From the NCBI RefSeq assembly GCF_036785885.1, contig NC_092317.1, positions 2,792,501 through 2,856,500 on the forward strand: DNA of 64,000 nt, in the 5' to 3' direction. The stretch's first letter is position 1. Each line of letters opens with the position of its first letter. The translations under genes and the position numbers were made by a program. Shown one piece after another: positions 1-10,963 of this stretch. This DNA is from Coffea arabica. Taxonomy: Eukaryota; Streptophyta; Magnoliopsida; Gentianales; Rubiaceae. Under the pieces are notes generated by a model. It was given only the letters and a program-made list of their open reading frames with translations, was not told the origin of the DNA and searched no databases.

Positions 1-110
1 AGCTACAAGGACGCCTCCAAATTGCTCGAGCACTTGCTGAAGAAAACCTACTTATTTGGGATAGAAATTTCATGTACAGATCTAGGTCGGTCGGCTCTTT
101 GAGGAGTTAA
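1..110 (+). CDS. Possible 3' end of an unidentified gene, cut by the left edge
   Basis: Frame 3 stays open from the first bases to a TAA at 108-110 and reads as a plausible protein tail of 35 residues, with acidic and hydrophobic alternation and a Ser/Arg-rich end (RSRSVGSLRS). AATAAA-like sequences follow near 427 and 480 and would suit a 3' untranslated region. Frame 1 is also open to a TGA at about 103, so the reading frame is not certain. I do not recognise the family. This is an inference from openness and composition only. Confidence 0.3.
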   Translation, partial: LQGRLQIARALAEENLLIWDRNFMYRSRSVGSLRS

Positions 111-2128
111 AGTTTTGAGGATTAATTATAGGATATGTTATACTAGTAGTGTAAGATTATTTAAGGTGTAGTAGAACAAATTTCTGGCTTCTTTTTCCTT
201 TTCAGTCAATGTAAAATTTGGATACCCTGAAATGAATACGATACTCTTTGAAGTTAATTTCTACACATACCTACCTGTGTTTCAAAATACTGTTGGCTGT
301 GTTAGGTACCATTGAATTTACAGCAAGGGATAGAGGAGGAATTCAATTCAACCTTTTTATCCTAAACGAATCCACAGAAGGGATTTTTTTTTTTCCCACT
401 TAAGAAGAAAATGTTTAATTTTAGAGAATAAAGCAAAATCTTTGGAGCCCTCAAAGTATCAAACTGTTATTTGTTTTCAATAAATATGATTCGACACTTA
501 TCATGTATGCAACACATTTTCCACTTTGTATTGATTTTTTGTTCTTTTGGGAATCAAGTTGATCATGGCTTTCCGGCTCCGAACAAAGACAAGCAACAGA
601 AAAATGGAAACCATATTCCAATCTTGATGACGTTTTTCAGCTAAAACAGCTTCTTTTTTTTCTTTTTTTGTAAATAAAGAAAACTGAGTTAATGAAAATA
701 AAAAATAGAGCGGCTTAGTCTTCTTTTTAAATGGCAAGCAAGACTCTCCGAGATGTTCTCAAGCCTATGCGTTTTGCTGGAAACTAAAATGCAATGGGGT
801 GTAAACGAATCTAATCAAGATGAACATTTTAGTGTTCAAGTTTCTTGTTTAATTATTTTACCGAATTTGAAATTTCGTTTTATTTATTTGTCGAATTGAA
901 TGTAAACGAATTTTGTTATCGAGTTTGAATGTTATCGAACATAAGATGCTGTTTATCATTGAATTAACTAGTTAACAAATCAGATTTGAACGAATTCTGT
1001 CAAATCGGGTTTGAATTTGAGTATGAAAAAAGTTTGATTCTCTTTCGGTTCTAATCACGCGTCAAACGGACATTGGATCTGTTATTTCACTGAGGCCGAG
1101 TCCAGATTACTAAAAGGTGGCTTATTATGATTGACCTCAATGGCATCGGCTAATGGGCTGAACAGTGACATAAATGATAGGGAGTGGTGTAAAAGGAGAT
1201 AAAGGAGCCTTCCATCATTGAAAGCTGAAAGCTGAAGTGCTAACCCGCTGTTAGACAGAATATTTATCGTTTCAAGGCCAATATGGGCCTAATTAAGTCC
1301 AAAACAAACTGTTCGAAGTTTCTTTTCTCCTTTTTAAGGTAAACAAGCTATTGTATTTAAAGATTAAAGCCTCAAAAGCATCCTTCTCATTTTTCTTATT
1401 TTCTTAGTGCATTTTACAATTTTTTTTGAATGGTAGTTGTCGATTCTTTGCGAACGGGACAAATGATTTAATGACATATACTAGATTGCATCATATTCTT
1501 GAACAATTTTTCCATCCATCCATTTTTTTTCAATTCTTTAGAGTTTACACGTATTATACCATACTTTTCTCTTCATCCTAATGCAATCCAAACTATTCCG
1601 ATTAAACACCTTTAGTTCCCCCCCCCCCCCCCTCTCCCGGCCTTTTTTTATGGATAATGGAAAGTTTAAGAGAAAAAGATGAGGTTAACCAATTATGAAG
1701 TCGAGCCATAATATTTCAAATCCACCATGAAGATGTTCCTTTACAAAATTGCCTACCATGAGGAACTATTTCTAGTAGCAATAGAATTTCAAACCTAACA
1801 TGTTAAAATGGTACTAGTTGAGCCAACCCTCATAGACTTCCAATTGCATGTGTGATTGGAAATTACACCAAAAATAATCTTCACTTGTTGACGAAAATTT
1901 CTAATTAATGAGAAAAAGCTTACATTCTCCGCATGCGTGATAATACACACCTATTTCTAATATTTTTTTTTTCTGAAGCACATAATAATCCCTCTGATTT
2001 AAGCCAAATACTAGTATGTCGGGATACCTTAGGGTACAAACTTTAGAAATAAAAGCCAACTCAAAGGGCATTCGTGATTCGACCATTGTTAAGCTCTTTT
2101 CGTAGGGCAACTTGCTTTCTTTTCTACA
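111..2128. other. Intergenic, no gene seen
   Basis: AT-rich sequence without a convincing coding region. It holds a run of 15 C (1618-1632) and many short poly-T and poly-A runs. The 18-base string aagtgctaacccgctgtt at 1235-1252 recurs in inverse orientation at 5225-5242, on the other side of the Mutator-like element. Short open frames here show no recognisable protein. Confidence 0.5.
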
Positions 2129-2137
2129 TAATTCAAA
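2129..2137. repeat. Left 9-bp target site duplication of the MULE
   Basis: TAATTCAAA, identical to 5149-5157 at the other end of the element. Nine bases is the signature length for Mutator-like transposition. Confidence 0.88.
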
Positions 2138-2314
2138 GGGATAATTGCAGAAACCTCCCCTGAGGTTTCTACTACTAGCATTGACCTCCCCTATCAATTT
2201 TGAAATAGCATTGACCTCCCCTAAAAAAAGTTGGAGCCAATTTAAAAGGTAAAAGTGTGTGAATTTACTAGAGTACCCCCAATTGGATTTAACTTTACCA
2301 GATAAAAGGTTTAA

Positions 2315-2462
2315 TTACTTTCATCAAAACCAACAAATCCTTTCTTAAACAAATTAAACTAAACAAACTATTTCTGCATAGTTAAACTAATTAACTAAAG
2401 CTTACTTTCATCAAAACCAACAAATCCTTTCTTAAACAAATTAAACTAAACAAACTATTTCT
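2315..2462. repeat. Perfect 61-bp direct repeat, 87-bp period
   Basis: The 61 bases at 2315-2375 (starting ttactttcatcaaaacc) recur without change at 2402-2462. The 26 bases between the copies are unrelated. The pair sits just inside the left end of the Mutator-like element. Identity implies a recent local duplication, younger than the divergence of the element's two ends. Confidence 0.9.
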
Positions 2463-3708
2463 TCTTCTTATTATTAAACTAAACAAACAATTAATATGCT
2501 GAATTAATCGATCACCTAAAACATTATCCTAAGATGCATTCTCAATCATCGGCATAGATTCTTCAATGCAAGTCTCAACTCCCAACTACCTTAATTTGTC
2601 CAAACAAAACGCGGAAAAGAAAATAAAATAATGTCCCAACGACCAATAATTCAGTCATCTGCAAACTCTCCACAGAAAAATTGGATTATATATCAATAAC
2701 TCATGGTCGCAGCTGCAACAAAAAAACGTGTACCTTTTACTTGCTTATAAGTTAATTTGTTGTGAAAAGAAGCGGGACGTAAATTTGATTACAGGGAACT
2801 CTTTCTTCCCGCATTAGTATGAACCAGTATCGCACCATTGGAGCTAAGTTCTTGTTACGCGTAAGCTGATTCTAAAGTACAATGACATTTGACCTTACAA
2901 TAACTCTACCAGCTGTGTATGCTTTATGTACGCACTTGTATAAGGTAACCTATATATGTTAGCACTAATTTGAATAGTTTTAGTTTTTTGTTTTACATTT
3001 GTAACTCAATTATTGAATGTCAGTGTTGCAGAATCTGAGGTTATTTTCACCTTCAAATTAATTGGCAAACACTCCCTCTTACCCTTGGCTTGAGCTGAAC
3101 AGATTAATGTGACTTGCTAAACAGATCAAGTGGACTAGATTTATAATTAAGACAAAATTTACTAGTTAAGACAAAAAAAACAGGCTAAATGAATCAGAGC
3201 ATTTTCATAGCAAAAGTCTATGAAACCAAGCTCAATACATAGAGTTCGAGCCGTATGTGAATGGAACGTGATCAAGTACTACCTTTGAAAACATGTTAAA
3301 GAATATAAACTTTTACTTCAAAACCAATTGGGAATGACTGAAGTAGCCATTGTTAATTAGTTTAGTTGGTCTTGATTAACTGATGGGGAAATTAGAATGT
3401 ATAACGGCCACCATTTAGCTTCTTCCTTCCCATCTTTTCCCTTTTTTTTCCATTTTTCTCTTTAGCCAAATAGATGAAGTTTGTTTTTTTTTCTTCAAAC
3501 AACTAGATGAAAATGTGAATCCAATTAAGATGATGCATCTTGAAAGGCTTAACAACTTTAAAGAAATGAAATCTATGTAAATTTTCCACAACTACTTTCA
3601 AATTGTCAAACAAAACTTTGAATGAAACATTTAGATCAAAAAATCTCCTGCAAACAAAGAGAACGTACATGTGATCTACTTTCGCTATTTTTTGCAAGAC
3701 AACTTGCG

Positions 3709-4437
3709 GTCAGTTTCATGCTCAGGCCATGGAAGTGCCTACCTAGATGGCTTAGCTTTAGATGGTGGAAAACTAGTTTGTGAATGTAATGGATGCTATA
3801 CAGGCCATGATTGTTCTGAGCTTATACCTGACTGCATTGCAGACGTTGATAGGTATTAGTCTAACCACAGATAGAACTAGAGCAGGGGGAAGGGAGGGTC
3901 AATTGCCCAAGGTCTGAAAATTTGGGTTTTATACCGTTGTGAATTCTAGATTGAATTTTTTGAAATCCCTTCTCCAGTGTTCTATATTTGCAAACTTTTT
4001 GAAAAGTTCTAATACTTTTGGATAAGCAAAAAAATTCTACATTACAGTTTTAGTTGATGAATCAGAACTGCATTCCTTGCGTATGTTGAATTGGACTGAA
4101 AAAACGTTGAAATCTAATCTTGACTCTCTTGGTTGCATGCAGCAGAAACCCGACGTTCTTGGAGCCTTTCTGGAGGAAGAATGCAGCAAGTAGTGCAATT
4201 ATGGTGGCAGGATGGCATCACATGGGCTATGAATTTGAAGATGGTTCACTAACATCTAAAGAACTGGAGGAGCAAATACGAAAGCTCCATGCTACAGCCG
4301 GAAATGCAATCACAGACGGAAAATACATAGTCTTTGGCGGTGGCTCGACTCAGCTCCTTAGTGCAGCAGTAAATGCTCTTTCATCCAAGGTTTCAGCATC
4401 ACCTACAAAGGTCGTTGCATCTGTGCCATATTACCCG
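3709..4437 (+). pseudogene. Captured fragment of an alliinase / tryptophan aminotransferase-related (TAR) gene
   Basis: Two exon pieces are visible. The first (about 3709-3852) encodes the cysteine-rich EGF-like alliinase domain, with CSGHG, an aspartate/glycine stretch, CECNGCYTGHDC and an IPDC motif. It ends at an AG|GT donor. The second (4143-4437) begins after a CAG acceptor and continues in frame with SRNPTFLEPFW through a GGGSTQLL motif to VPYYP at a second GT donor. The join restores the family's usual DCxADxDSRNPTFLEPFW reading. Neither piece contains a stop, but the exons with the rest of the PLP fold and the catalytic lysine are absent and no ATG is in place. It lies wholly inside the Mutator-like element, so it is best read as transposon-captured host DNA. 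The EGF-like domain points to the TAR3/TAR4-alliinase branch and not TAA1. Expression cannot be judged. Confidence 0.82.
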
Positions 4438-5148
4438 GTTAGTCATTGAAAACATCAAGTGAATTATCATCTCTAACACTTGAAGCCAAAACTGGTCAAG
4501 AATTATATGTTACTCTTGTTTGATGCTTGGTGAAGTTAATCATTTCCTGTTACTACTCTTCAATGTTGCCTTTCGATTGCACCAGCAATATTTGTTTTGT
4601 ATTGTGAAGGATGTTGGGGAGTTCCATGATGCTCTCCTGTGGCTGGAAGAAGCCATTCTCTAGGGACTGCAATATGACTTGAAGCTGCCAAACTGAGTAT
4701 CAAGCAAGCTGCGCAAACTGAGTTGGAAAATTGCTGCTCATTATTTTGTAGTAATCCTGGTATTCATGGGAGACTGACCATCGTTTATAAGCTAGTGCAA
4801 GGAACTGCACAATTAGCCGTTAAGTAGCCGTTGGTTTCTCAGCAAATGAAGTTGTTGCAGGTCTGCATCTGGAAGCATGATGTTGCATTTATACCCCCTG
4901 AACTTACTTGATGATTAATGCCTATGCCCCTCCCTTATTAATACTACTTGTCAAACAAGATCAGAGCAAATTTGAAAGAAATTTCTTATCTCACTTCTAC
5001 AAATAATTTTTTAATGGGACATCAAGCTGCCTGGACTGATTCTGCAACATATTGTTCCTGTTCAGGGATGCTGTATGCCATTTCTGAACTTAGAGGGGAG
5101 GTCAGTGCAAGTGTCAGTAGTTTCAGGGGAGGTTTCTGCAATTTTCCC

Positions 5149-5157
5149 TAATTCAAA
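5149..5157. repeat. Right 9-bp target site duplication of the MULE
   Basis: TAATTCAAA, identical to 2129-2137 and directly abutting the right terminal inverted repeat. Confidence 0.88.
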
Positions 5158-5544
5158 TTCAACACGTTATTTTAAGAGGTGTACACCCTTAAAAAAAAAA
5201 AAAAAAAAAAGGCAATCAACAGTCAACAGCGGGTTAGCACTTGGCAGTACACAGATTTTCACGTCATCTAGAATTCATCCACAAGACCGCCGGCACGCGC
5301 AGCGGAATTACCATTTACAGCCACGCAAAATCCCCGTGCCGACACATGTTTGACAACTGTAAAGATGCCTTCCCCCCATCCCCTCCTGATTTCCTCCACA
5401 CCGAAGACATCAATGCCCCTAAATTTCCGCGTTCCCTCTCTTACTTCCTTAGACTCGTTTTCTCCACCCCACAGACCAAAATTCTCACTCTTTTTCCATT
5501 TTCAGGTCCATCCCAGATCTAGAAGATCCAATTCTTCCAAGAAG

Positions 5545-5624
5545 GTACGGAATCCTGTACGTAGGTAATGTATGATCTCTTGTTATTCAAGATTTAATTT
5601 TGATTATTCTGGGTTTGGCTGCAG
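5545..5624 (+). other. Probable 5'-UTR intron of the CDI-like gene
   Basis: A GT at 5545 and an AG at 5623-5624, preceded by a T-rich tract (gggtttggctgcag), bound an 80-base stretch just upstream of the start codon at 5650. An intron in the 5' leader would explain why the frame is open before the start without resembling the family. Not verified by transcripts. Confidence 0.45.
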
Positions 5625-5649
5625 GAGTGAAAATCTTGGAAAAACGGTA

Positions 5650-6501
5650 ATGTCTACATTGGTGGCAGAAACGAATTTCAAGAATGAAGAGGTAAGGAAA
5701 TCTTTGAGCCCTACTAAGGCTGGACTTGATTCGCTTCCCAGGAGTTTGGTTAACGGCAATGCTAACAAGGACAATGCTGATAAGCCCCCCAAATTGAAGA
5801 TCTTTATTGGGTATGATCCCCGTGAGGACATCGCTTACGAGGTTTGCCGTTATTCATTGCTGAAAAGATCTTCTATCCCGGTTGAGATTACCCCAATTAA
5901 ACAATCTGAATTGAGGGGAAAGGGTCTTTATTGGCGTGAAAGAGGGAAGCTAGAGAGCACTGAATTTTCGTTTTCGCGGTTTTTGACTCCCCATTTAGCT
6001 GATTATGAAGGTTGGGCCATGTTTGTTGATTGTGATTTTCTGTACCTTGGTGATATAAAGGAATTAACCGATTTGATTGATGATAAATTTGCTATAATGT
6101 GTGTACAACATGATTATGCCCCTAAAGAAACAACCAAAATGGATGGGGCTGTGCAGACGGTTTATCCGAGGAAGAATTGGTCTTCCATGGTTTTGTACAA
6201 TTGTAGTCACCCTAAAAATAGGATCTTGACTCCTGAGGTGGTGAACACAGAATCAGGGGCATTTTTGCATAGGTTTCAGTGGTTGGAGGATGATGAGATT
6301 GGGGAGATTCCGTTCGTGTGGAATTTTCTTGTGGGGCATAACAGGGTTGTTGAGGGCGATTCAAGCACATTCCCTAAGGCAATACATTATACATTAGGAG
6401 GCCCATGGTTCGAGGCATGGAAGGATTGTGAGTTTGGAGACTTGTGGTTGAAGGAGCTTGAGGAGTATAAGAAGGCGAAAGAGAAGAAGGTAGATAGCTA
6501 A
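5650..6501 (+). CDS. CDI: CDI-like nucleotide-diphospho-sugar transferase
   Basis: A single-exon gene of 283 residues. After a variable N-terminus of about 45 residues, the fold begins with LKIFIGYDPRED. The central metal/nucleotide-sugar site FVDCDFLYLGD has the DxD form used by GT-A transferases, followed by CVQHDY, and the C-terminal part has a HYTLGGPWF motif typical of GT8-like proteins. It resembles Arabidopsis CDI (At1g64980), annotated as a nucleotide-diphospho-sugar transferase superfamily member. The donor and acceptor are not known to me. The start at 5650 is preferred over the ATG at 5572 because the 26 extra residues fall in a likely 5'-UTR intron and leader. No signal peptide or membrane segment is visible, so a cytosolic place is likely. 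It stands alone between the Pack-MULE and a long intergenic stretch. Confidence 0.85.
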   Translation: MSTLVAETNFKNEEVRKSLSPTKAGLDSLPRSLVNGNANKDNADKPPKLKIFIGYDPREDIAYEVCRYSLLKRSSIPVEITPIKQSELRGKGLYWRERGKLESTEFSFSRFLTPHLADYEGWAMFVDCDFLYLGDIKELTDLIDDKFAIMCVQHDYAPKETTKMDGAVQTVYPRKNWSSMVLYNCSHPKNRILTPEVVNTESGAFLHRFQWLEDDEIGEIPFVWNFLVGHNRVVEGDSSTFPKAIHYTLGGPWFEAWKDCEFGDLWLKELEEYKKAKEKKVDS

Positions 6502-8607
6502 AATGTAGTTCAAAACATTGTTTGATTACTGTTTAATTCCACACTGAGATTACCATTTGGTTTCCATTTGTTATCCCAATTATTCTTGCTAGGCTTGTAG
6601 AGTTGCTCCCCTTTAGGGGTCATTTCGATGTAATAGTTGTATTATTCAATTTCTAGCAGTTTCTTATTGAAGAATGATGCTATTAGTTCTCCGGATTTAC
6701 TACTAGTTTCCATATTTCTTTCTTACAATTGACCAGCTATTTGTTGGAAACAATTTGACGCTTAACCACTTTCTCTTTCTTGAACTCTTGAGATTGCTTT
6801 GGTTGCTTGCCCGTTTGCACATTGCATCCTGTTTTAGGTACTACTGTTTTTGTCTTGATTCCTGGTTGAGTAGCTGATCTTACTGGAGAAGTAACTGATG
6901 TTATGATCTTTAGGACCGCACTTTGTTGGCACATCATCGCTTTCGTGGTTGCTCCTGGATCAAATAGGATGCAGAGTTTATGTGTTTAGACTAGTATGTT
7001 TTCTCATCCGTATGCAGAGCTACAAGCATGCCTTTTGGAGATCACCTGTGGTACTTATATATGGTAGTAGTTTCTACAAGAGGGACAACTGTAGTGTTTC
7101 AACTTTTGCGCTACAATCTCAGGCTTAACCCCAGAAAAACCTGGTTTCTCCCCCATCAGATGCATGACATTTAAGAGTCAGGCAGAAATTCCATACAAGA
7201 TGCAGTTTCATTATGTATGCATATCTACTCCTCTTCCACAATTGTAATTCCTTTTCCCTGCTGTTCCAAATTCTACTCGAGTATTCATCTCAGCAAGAAG
7301 AATTGACATCTAATTCAATCAACCTGACTAAGAATTATATCTCTTCATGTTCAGTATTCCGCTATGTGGCATCTTGGTTGCTTTTTGTCCTCGGAGAAAT
7401 TTTTTGTTCTAGGCTTACAAACCCTGGTTTGCTTTACAAAAGGGAAACAAATAGAGCCAATATTATTGCGGAAGCTATAAATACATGGCAATATTGCATT
7501 CACGTTCTTACGTGCTTAATGCACTCCTTATATGCAATTTCTGCTTGGCAAAAAAGAGTGAGAGCGAGACTTTACTTGTAGAAACGAACTAGAACTAATG
7601 GAAGGACCTAATACAGTCCTGATTCTTGATTATATGTTCTTGTCCTATCTATGTTTTCTTCTAACAGCGGCATTAGTATTCAATCATATAATAATGTTAT
7701 TCTTAGTCAATATTGCTCATTGCGCACGGAAAAGTCTCTGCTCTGTTCCAGTACAGCTATGATAGAACACGGCGAATTGACTGGTTTAAGTTGTTCGCTT
7801 TTAAATGATGCGGCAGCAGCATTCACCGGTTGCATAAACCGTGGTGACGGGGCCAAACAAGTTAGTATTTGCGAGGCATAGTTACAAAACCCCGGTCTAG
7901 CCGTGACGGGTCAGTCAGTTGGCCAGTGAACTGGCTGCTCAACCCAACCGAGTTGATAATTGGACCAAATAAGGAAGAAATCAGTTAAAAAGTCAATGAC
8001 CAGCTTTTTTTTTAAAAAAAAAAATTTGATTGGTTCAACCATTGTTTTGGCCACAACTTTAACAATTACGGCTCGGGAAGGATTAGGTGTTTTTTTTTGG
8101 ATATTTTTTAAAAATTTTATTATAACAGTATATATTAAAAACTTTATATTGTAGATGATCCATTTGAATTAGATATACTTTGGGGTGTTTTAAAATTTAA
8201 AATTTTATTGAGATATTTTTTTAAAAATTTCCTACCACCCACCACCCCTCCTCTCTCCTCCATAGCCACCAACCCTCTCCTCCCCTCCGCTGCTGCCATC
8301 CTCTTCCTCTTTCTCTCTCCTCCTATTTTGACTGCACAACTTTGCTGTATTAAGTTAGTGAAATAGTAGCCGTAGTTTGTGGAGTAATTAAATTGCTCCT
8401 AATTTCATATGGAGATGACATAACATATCAAACAGGGCCTTAGTGAGACAGTGCGTCCCGTTTAGCTACTTACCTGAGCATCATTATGTAGTTTCTATTC
8501 CTCTTTCTTTCCATTTTGTATCGATGAAGTGCTTAATTTTACTCCGTGAAGGAAATCGCCATGGGAGGAGAGGAAGCAAAGAAGTGAGGGGCCATTCTTG
8601 TTGGTTT
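6502..8607. other. Intergenic, decayed repeats, no gene recognised
   Basis: Open frames at 7213-7581 and 7651-7881 have no recognisable domain and ordinary AT-rich composition. From about 7880 to 8235 the sequence is repeat-like, with a T9A11-type palindrome near 8005-8024 and two similar T/A-rich blocks (around 8090-8125 and 8185-8235) that look like an old MITE. A CT/C-rich tract follows (8235-8330). Confidence 0.45.
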
Positions 8608-8624
8608 GTTTCATGAACTCTGTT
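8608..8624. repeat. SINE target site duplication, left
   Basis: The 17 bases gtttcatgaactctgtt are identical to 8869-8885 on the far side of the SINE. Confidence 0.85.
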
Positions 8625-8868
8625 TTTTTTTTTTTTTTTTTCGCAACGATAGATGTCCTATAACCTAATCTAGTCTAGTTTAATGGGAACCTAATCTAGT
8701 CTAGTTTAATGGGAAGGGAAGGGGGTTCGATGTGAGTACAAACTCCATCGATGAAGGTCAATTAAGACCGCCATAAATTGTGGCAAATTTATGGGAGGCA
8801 GGAATTGAACCCCTGACCTCCAGCATCACCTTTAATGGTGATGACCACCGGACCAAATGACCAGTGGC
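8625..8868 (-). mobile_element. tRNA-derived SINE with 17-bp target duplication
   Basis: On the minus strand the element opens with a tRNA-like head: a box A-like ggtccggtggtcatc (about 8840-8855) and a box B-like ggggttcaattcctgcc (8797-8813). It ends in poly-A, seen as poly-T just after 8624 on the plus strand. The flanks gtttcatgaactctgtt (8608-8624) and the same 17 bases at 8869-8885 are a perfect target duplication, typical of LINE-driven integration. A 26-base unit near the 3' end is doubled (8663-8688 and 8689-8714). Confidence 0.85.
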
Positions 8869-8885
8869 GTTTCATGAACTCTGTT
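8869..8885. repeat. SINE target site duplication, right
   Basis: Copy of 8608-8624, directly abutting the tRNA-like head of the SINE. Confidence 0.85.
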
Positions 8886-9361
8886 GAGCGATAGATTTCG
8901 GAGCATCACCGTAGGTAGAATAATATCAATATGATGATATCCGCCGTAATGAAAATGACAGCCCCGGCCGAAAGGACAAATGCTATTAGATGATTAGACT
9001 GGTCTTAGATGATTGATTTCTCTCAATTCAGGAAACCTCATAAACGTGCAAAACACTTTCTCTTAATTAGCTTGACAAGTTTTCATATACTATATTTAAA
9101 CAACACACAAATAAATTAAATTAAAGGTGAGATAGGAGACACACGGCACGCTTGTGTGATAGAACAAAGACATATGTATGATAGGCTTATCCACGACTAC
9201 AATCTAAAGGACTTATTTGTGCTGTGGAATAATAGAAACTCATCAGAACACGAAACTGAGGCAGGCGGATGTGATTGTGAAGACTAAAGAGAGGAATATG
9301 CCAAAATGCCAGAGCATCCATCCCTAAGCGCCAATATGCCAAGTCCACGTCTTTTATTTTA

Positions 9362-9613
9362 GATCTTATTTGATAACTCAGTTAAATTTAATGAATTCAG
9401 ATCCTGTTTTATGATAAAAAATTGAACATCTGAATTAATTAAGTGACACTAAATTTTTCTAGACAAAACTTACTCCCAAAATTAAGTGAGAAGTTATTCA
9501 CTTATCACTGAATCTGATATGCACTCAAATATATTAGATTTAAAACTTAATAATTTAATAATTTAATGAATTCAGACTTCATATTTCAGATTTCAGTTTT
9601 ATCAAACGCACCC
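9362..9613. mobile_element. MITE family A, copy 1
   Basis: About 250 bp with inverted ends. The left end carries ttatttgataactcag and the right end, reversed, reads gggtgcgtttgataaaactg. The same sequence in opposite orientation is found at 45961-46226, sharing blocks such as tattcacttatcactgaat and the T-rich ends. The ends resemble hAT-type MITEs, but no clear 8-bp duplication was found, so the superfamily is uncertain. It lies about 150 bp upstream of the CYSTM gene. Confidence 0.7.
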
Positions 9614-9758
9614 ACACGTTACAAATTTAATAAAGAGCACAGGCTTGGCTTATGACTTTTAACTAGAATTTGATAGTAATAATAGCTTCACTCTGAAGCA
9701 GTCTAGCTAAAAGCTGCTGTGTATAAGAAAGCAAAAGCAGTAGTAGAACTAGTTGAAG

Positions 9759-10109
9759 ATGGATGCCCCGCCGCTCTCTCAAGAGATGTCTTACTACGAT
9801 CATGTTAAGCAGCGACATACGGATAAAGGCTGCCTCTATGCTTGGTCTGTATATCTAATTAATTTCTTCCTTTTGTATTACTGTATTTATTTATTTTTTA
9901 CTGAGATCGATGGATATGGATGTTATCTCTTTTCTTCAGTTCCGAAAACCTAATCAAATCCTTACCTTACCCAGAAAATACTACTACATATATTGCATGT
10001 AATTCTTTGCAAACCTTTGATGTGCAGTTTGTTCGCGGCGTGTTGCTGTTTCTGTTGCTACGAGACATGCGAGTGCTGTTTGGATATCATCTGCTGCAAG
10101 TGTTTCTAA
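9759..10109 (+). CDS. Cysteine-rich transmembrane (CYSTM) protein, two exons
   Basis: Exon 1 (9759-9844) encodes [16 protein letters not shown], then a basic stretch and GCLYA, and ends at a GT donor in phase 2. Exon 2 (10028-10109) follows a TGTGCAG acceptor and gives [18 protein letters not shown] and a short CCKCF end before TAA. The joined protein is 55 residues with 13 cysteines clustered in the C-terminal half. This matches plant CYSTM proteins, tail-anchored or peripheral plasma-membrane micro-proteins linked to stress tolerance and metal or redox responses. The MSYYDHV...GCLYAC block is the family's usual start of the module. The 183-bp intron is normal. The gene is easy to miss because each exon is short and the second exon overlaps longer spurious frames. 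TATAAG at about 9722 may be close to the core promoter. Confidence 0.88.
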
Positions 10110-10963
10110 CGTCTTCTTGGTCTACTGATTCAATTCTCTTTTAATTTGTGCCCGTGAAGCAAACTATGTCGTCCTGTTGTTTTAGTTTTTTGAGCTCCTT
10201 CAGCTTCTTGGTGTGGTTCAAAATTGAGACTTTAACCGGTCTCAGGTGTTAAAAAGATTGTCAGACTCGTATAAACTGTTCTCCCTTCGTAATTAATTCC
10301 TTCTTCGTACTTTGGCTGAATGATTCTGCATTTACAAAAATAATTTTATACCTCTGCCTAGTACCAAGTCGCTAGAACCGAAACAGACCAAACACTCTCT
10401 TACAGTTTAAGTGACATCCAATCCATTGTAGTAAAGCAACGTTCAAGCTTTACACCTTGTGTGACGTTTCATAATAAAAGCTCACGTTGATGAATATTTT
10501 CGTTTTCTAGGTGGCAACTTGCTGTCGTGATTAATCTCTAATACTCATGGTTTCACGACTGAAAATTCTGGCCCGGTCAGCTTGTCCAGAGTGAGGATCA
10601 TATAATTCACTTTTACACGCACAGCTTTTTCCCATTCTTTGCCTAATTCCTTGTTTGCCCCCTCCAAGTCTCACTTCTTTGAAGCCATTGAAAGTCTACC
10701 TTCAAATTTACATCTATTCTCGGCCATATTAGCCTTTTGCACTCTGCTAAAACAAAGGGGAAGGAGAAAAAAAAAAAAAGAAATCAACGGTTTCACCTAA
10801 TAATACCTACCATATGACCTTTAAATTGTACAAAAAGTTGGATAAAAAAATGGTGAAGACAATAGTACAATGATAAGGCTGATCCAAAAAACCATGTCTA
10901 AGCAAATGCACGGGAAAAATCAAGTCCCCCTGCACCGAAGCCTATTGAGCTGCTAATCTTTAC
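10110..10963. other. Intergenic between the CYSTM gene and GLYK, no gene seen
   Basis: The two genes converge here (CYSTM plus, GLYK minus), so this stretch holds both 3' untranslated regions. It has a poly-A run near 10770-10785 and no convincing coding frame or repeat. Confidence 0.5.

Larger units (their letters stand above)
2138..5148. mobile_element. Non-autonomous Mutator-like element (Pack-MULE) with a captured aminotransferase fragment
   Basis: The two ends are inverted copies of each other. The left end begins GGGATAATTGCAGAAACCTC and the reverse complement of the right end begins GGGAAAATTGCAGAAACCTC. They align without gaps for about 55 bp, both closing with TGACCTCCCCT. The nine bases TAATTCAAA lie directly outside both ends (2129-2137 and 5149-5157), a perfect target site duplication of the length made by Mutator-superfamily transposases. 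The 3,011-bp interior has no transposase. It contains a spliceable piece of an alliinase/TAR gene (3709-4437), the defining trait of a Pack-MULE. The perfect duplication suggests a fairly recent insertion, while the terminal repeats have diverged from each other. Confidence 0.88.

Noticed and set aside
5241-5568. Overlapping plus-strand frames upstream of the CDI-like gene
   Set aside because: Low-complexity C-rich leader sequence. None resembles a protein, and a 5'-UTR intron explains the region.
7213-7881. Two plus-strand frames of 122 and 76 codons
   Set aside because: No domain, no splice partner and ordinary AT-rich composition.
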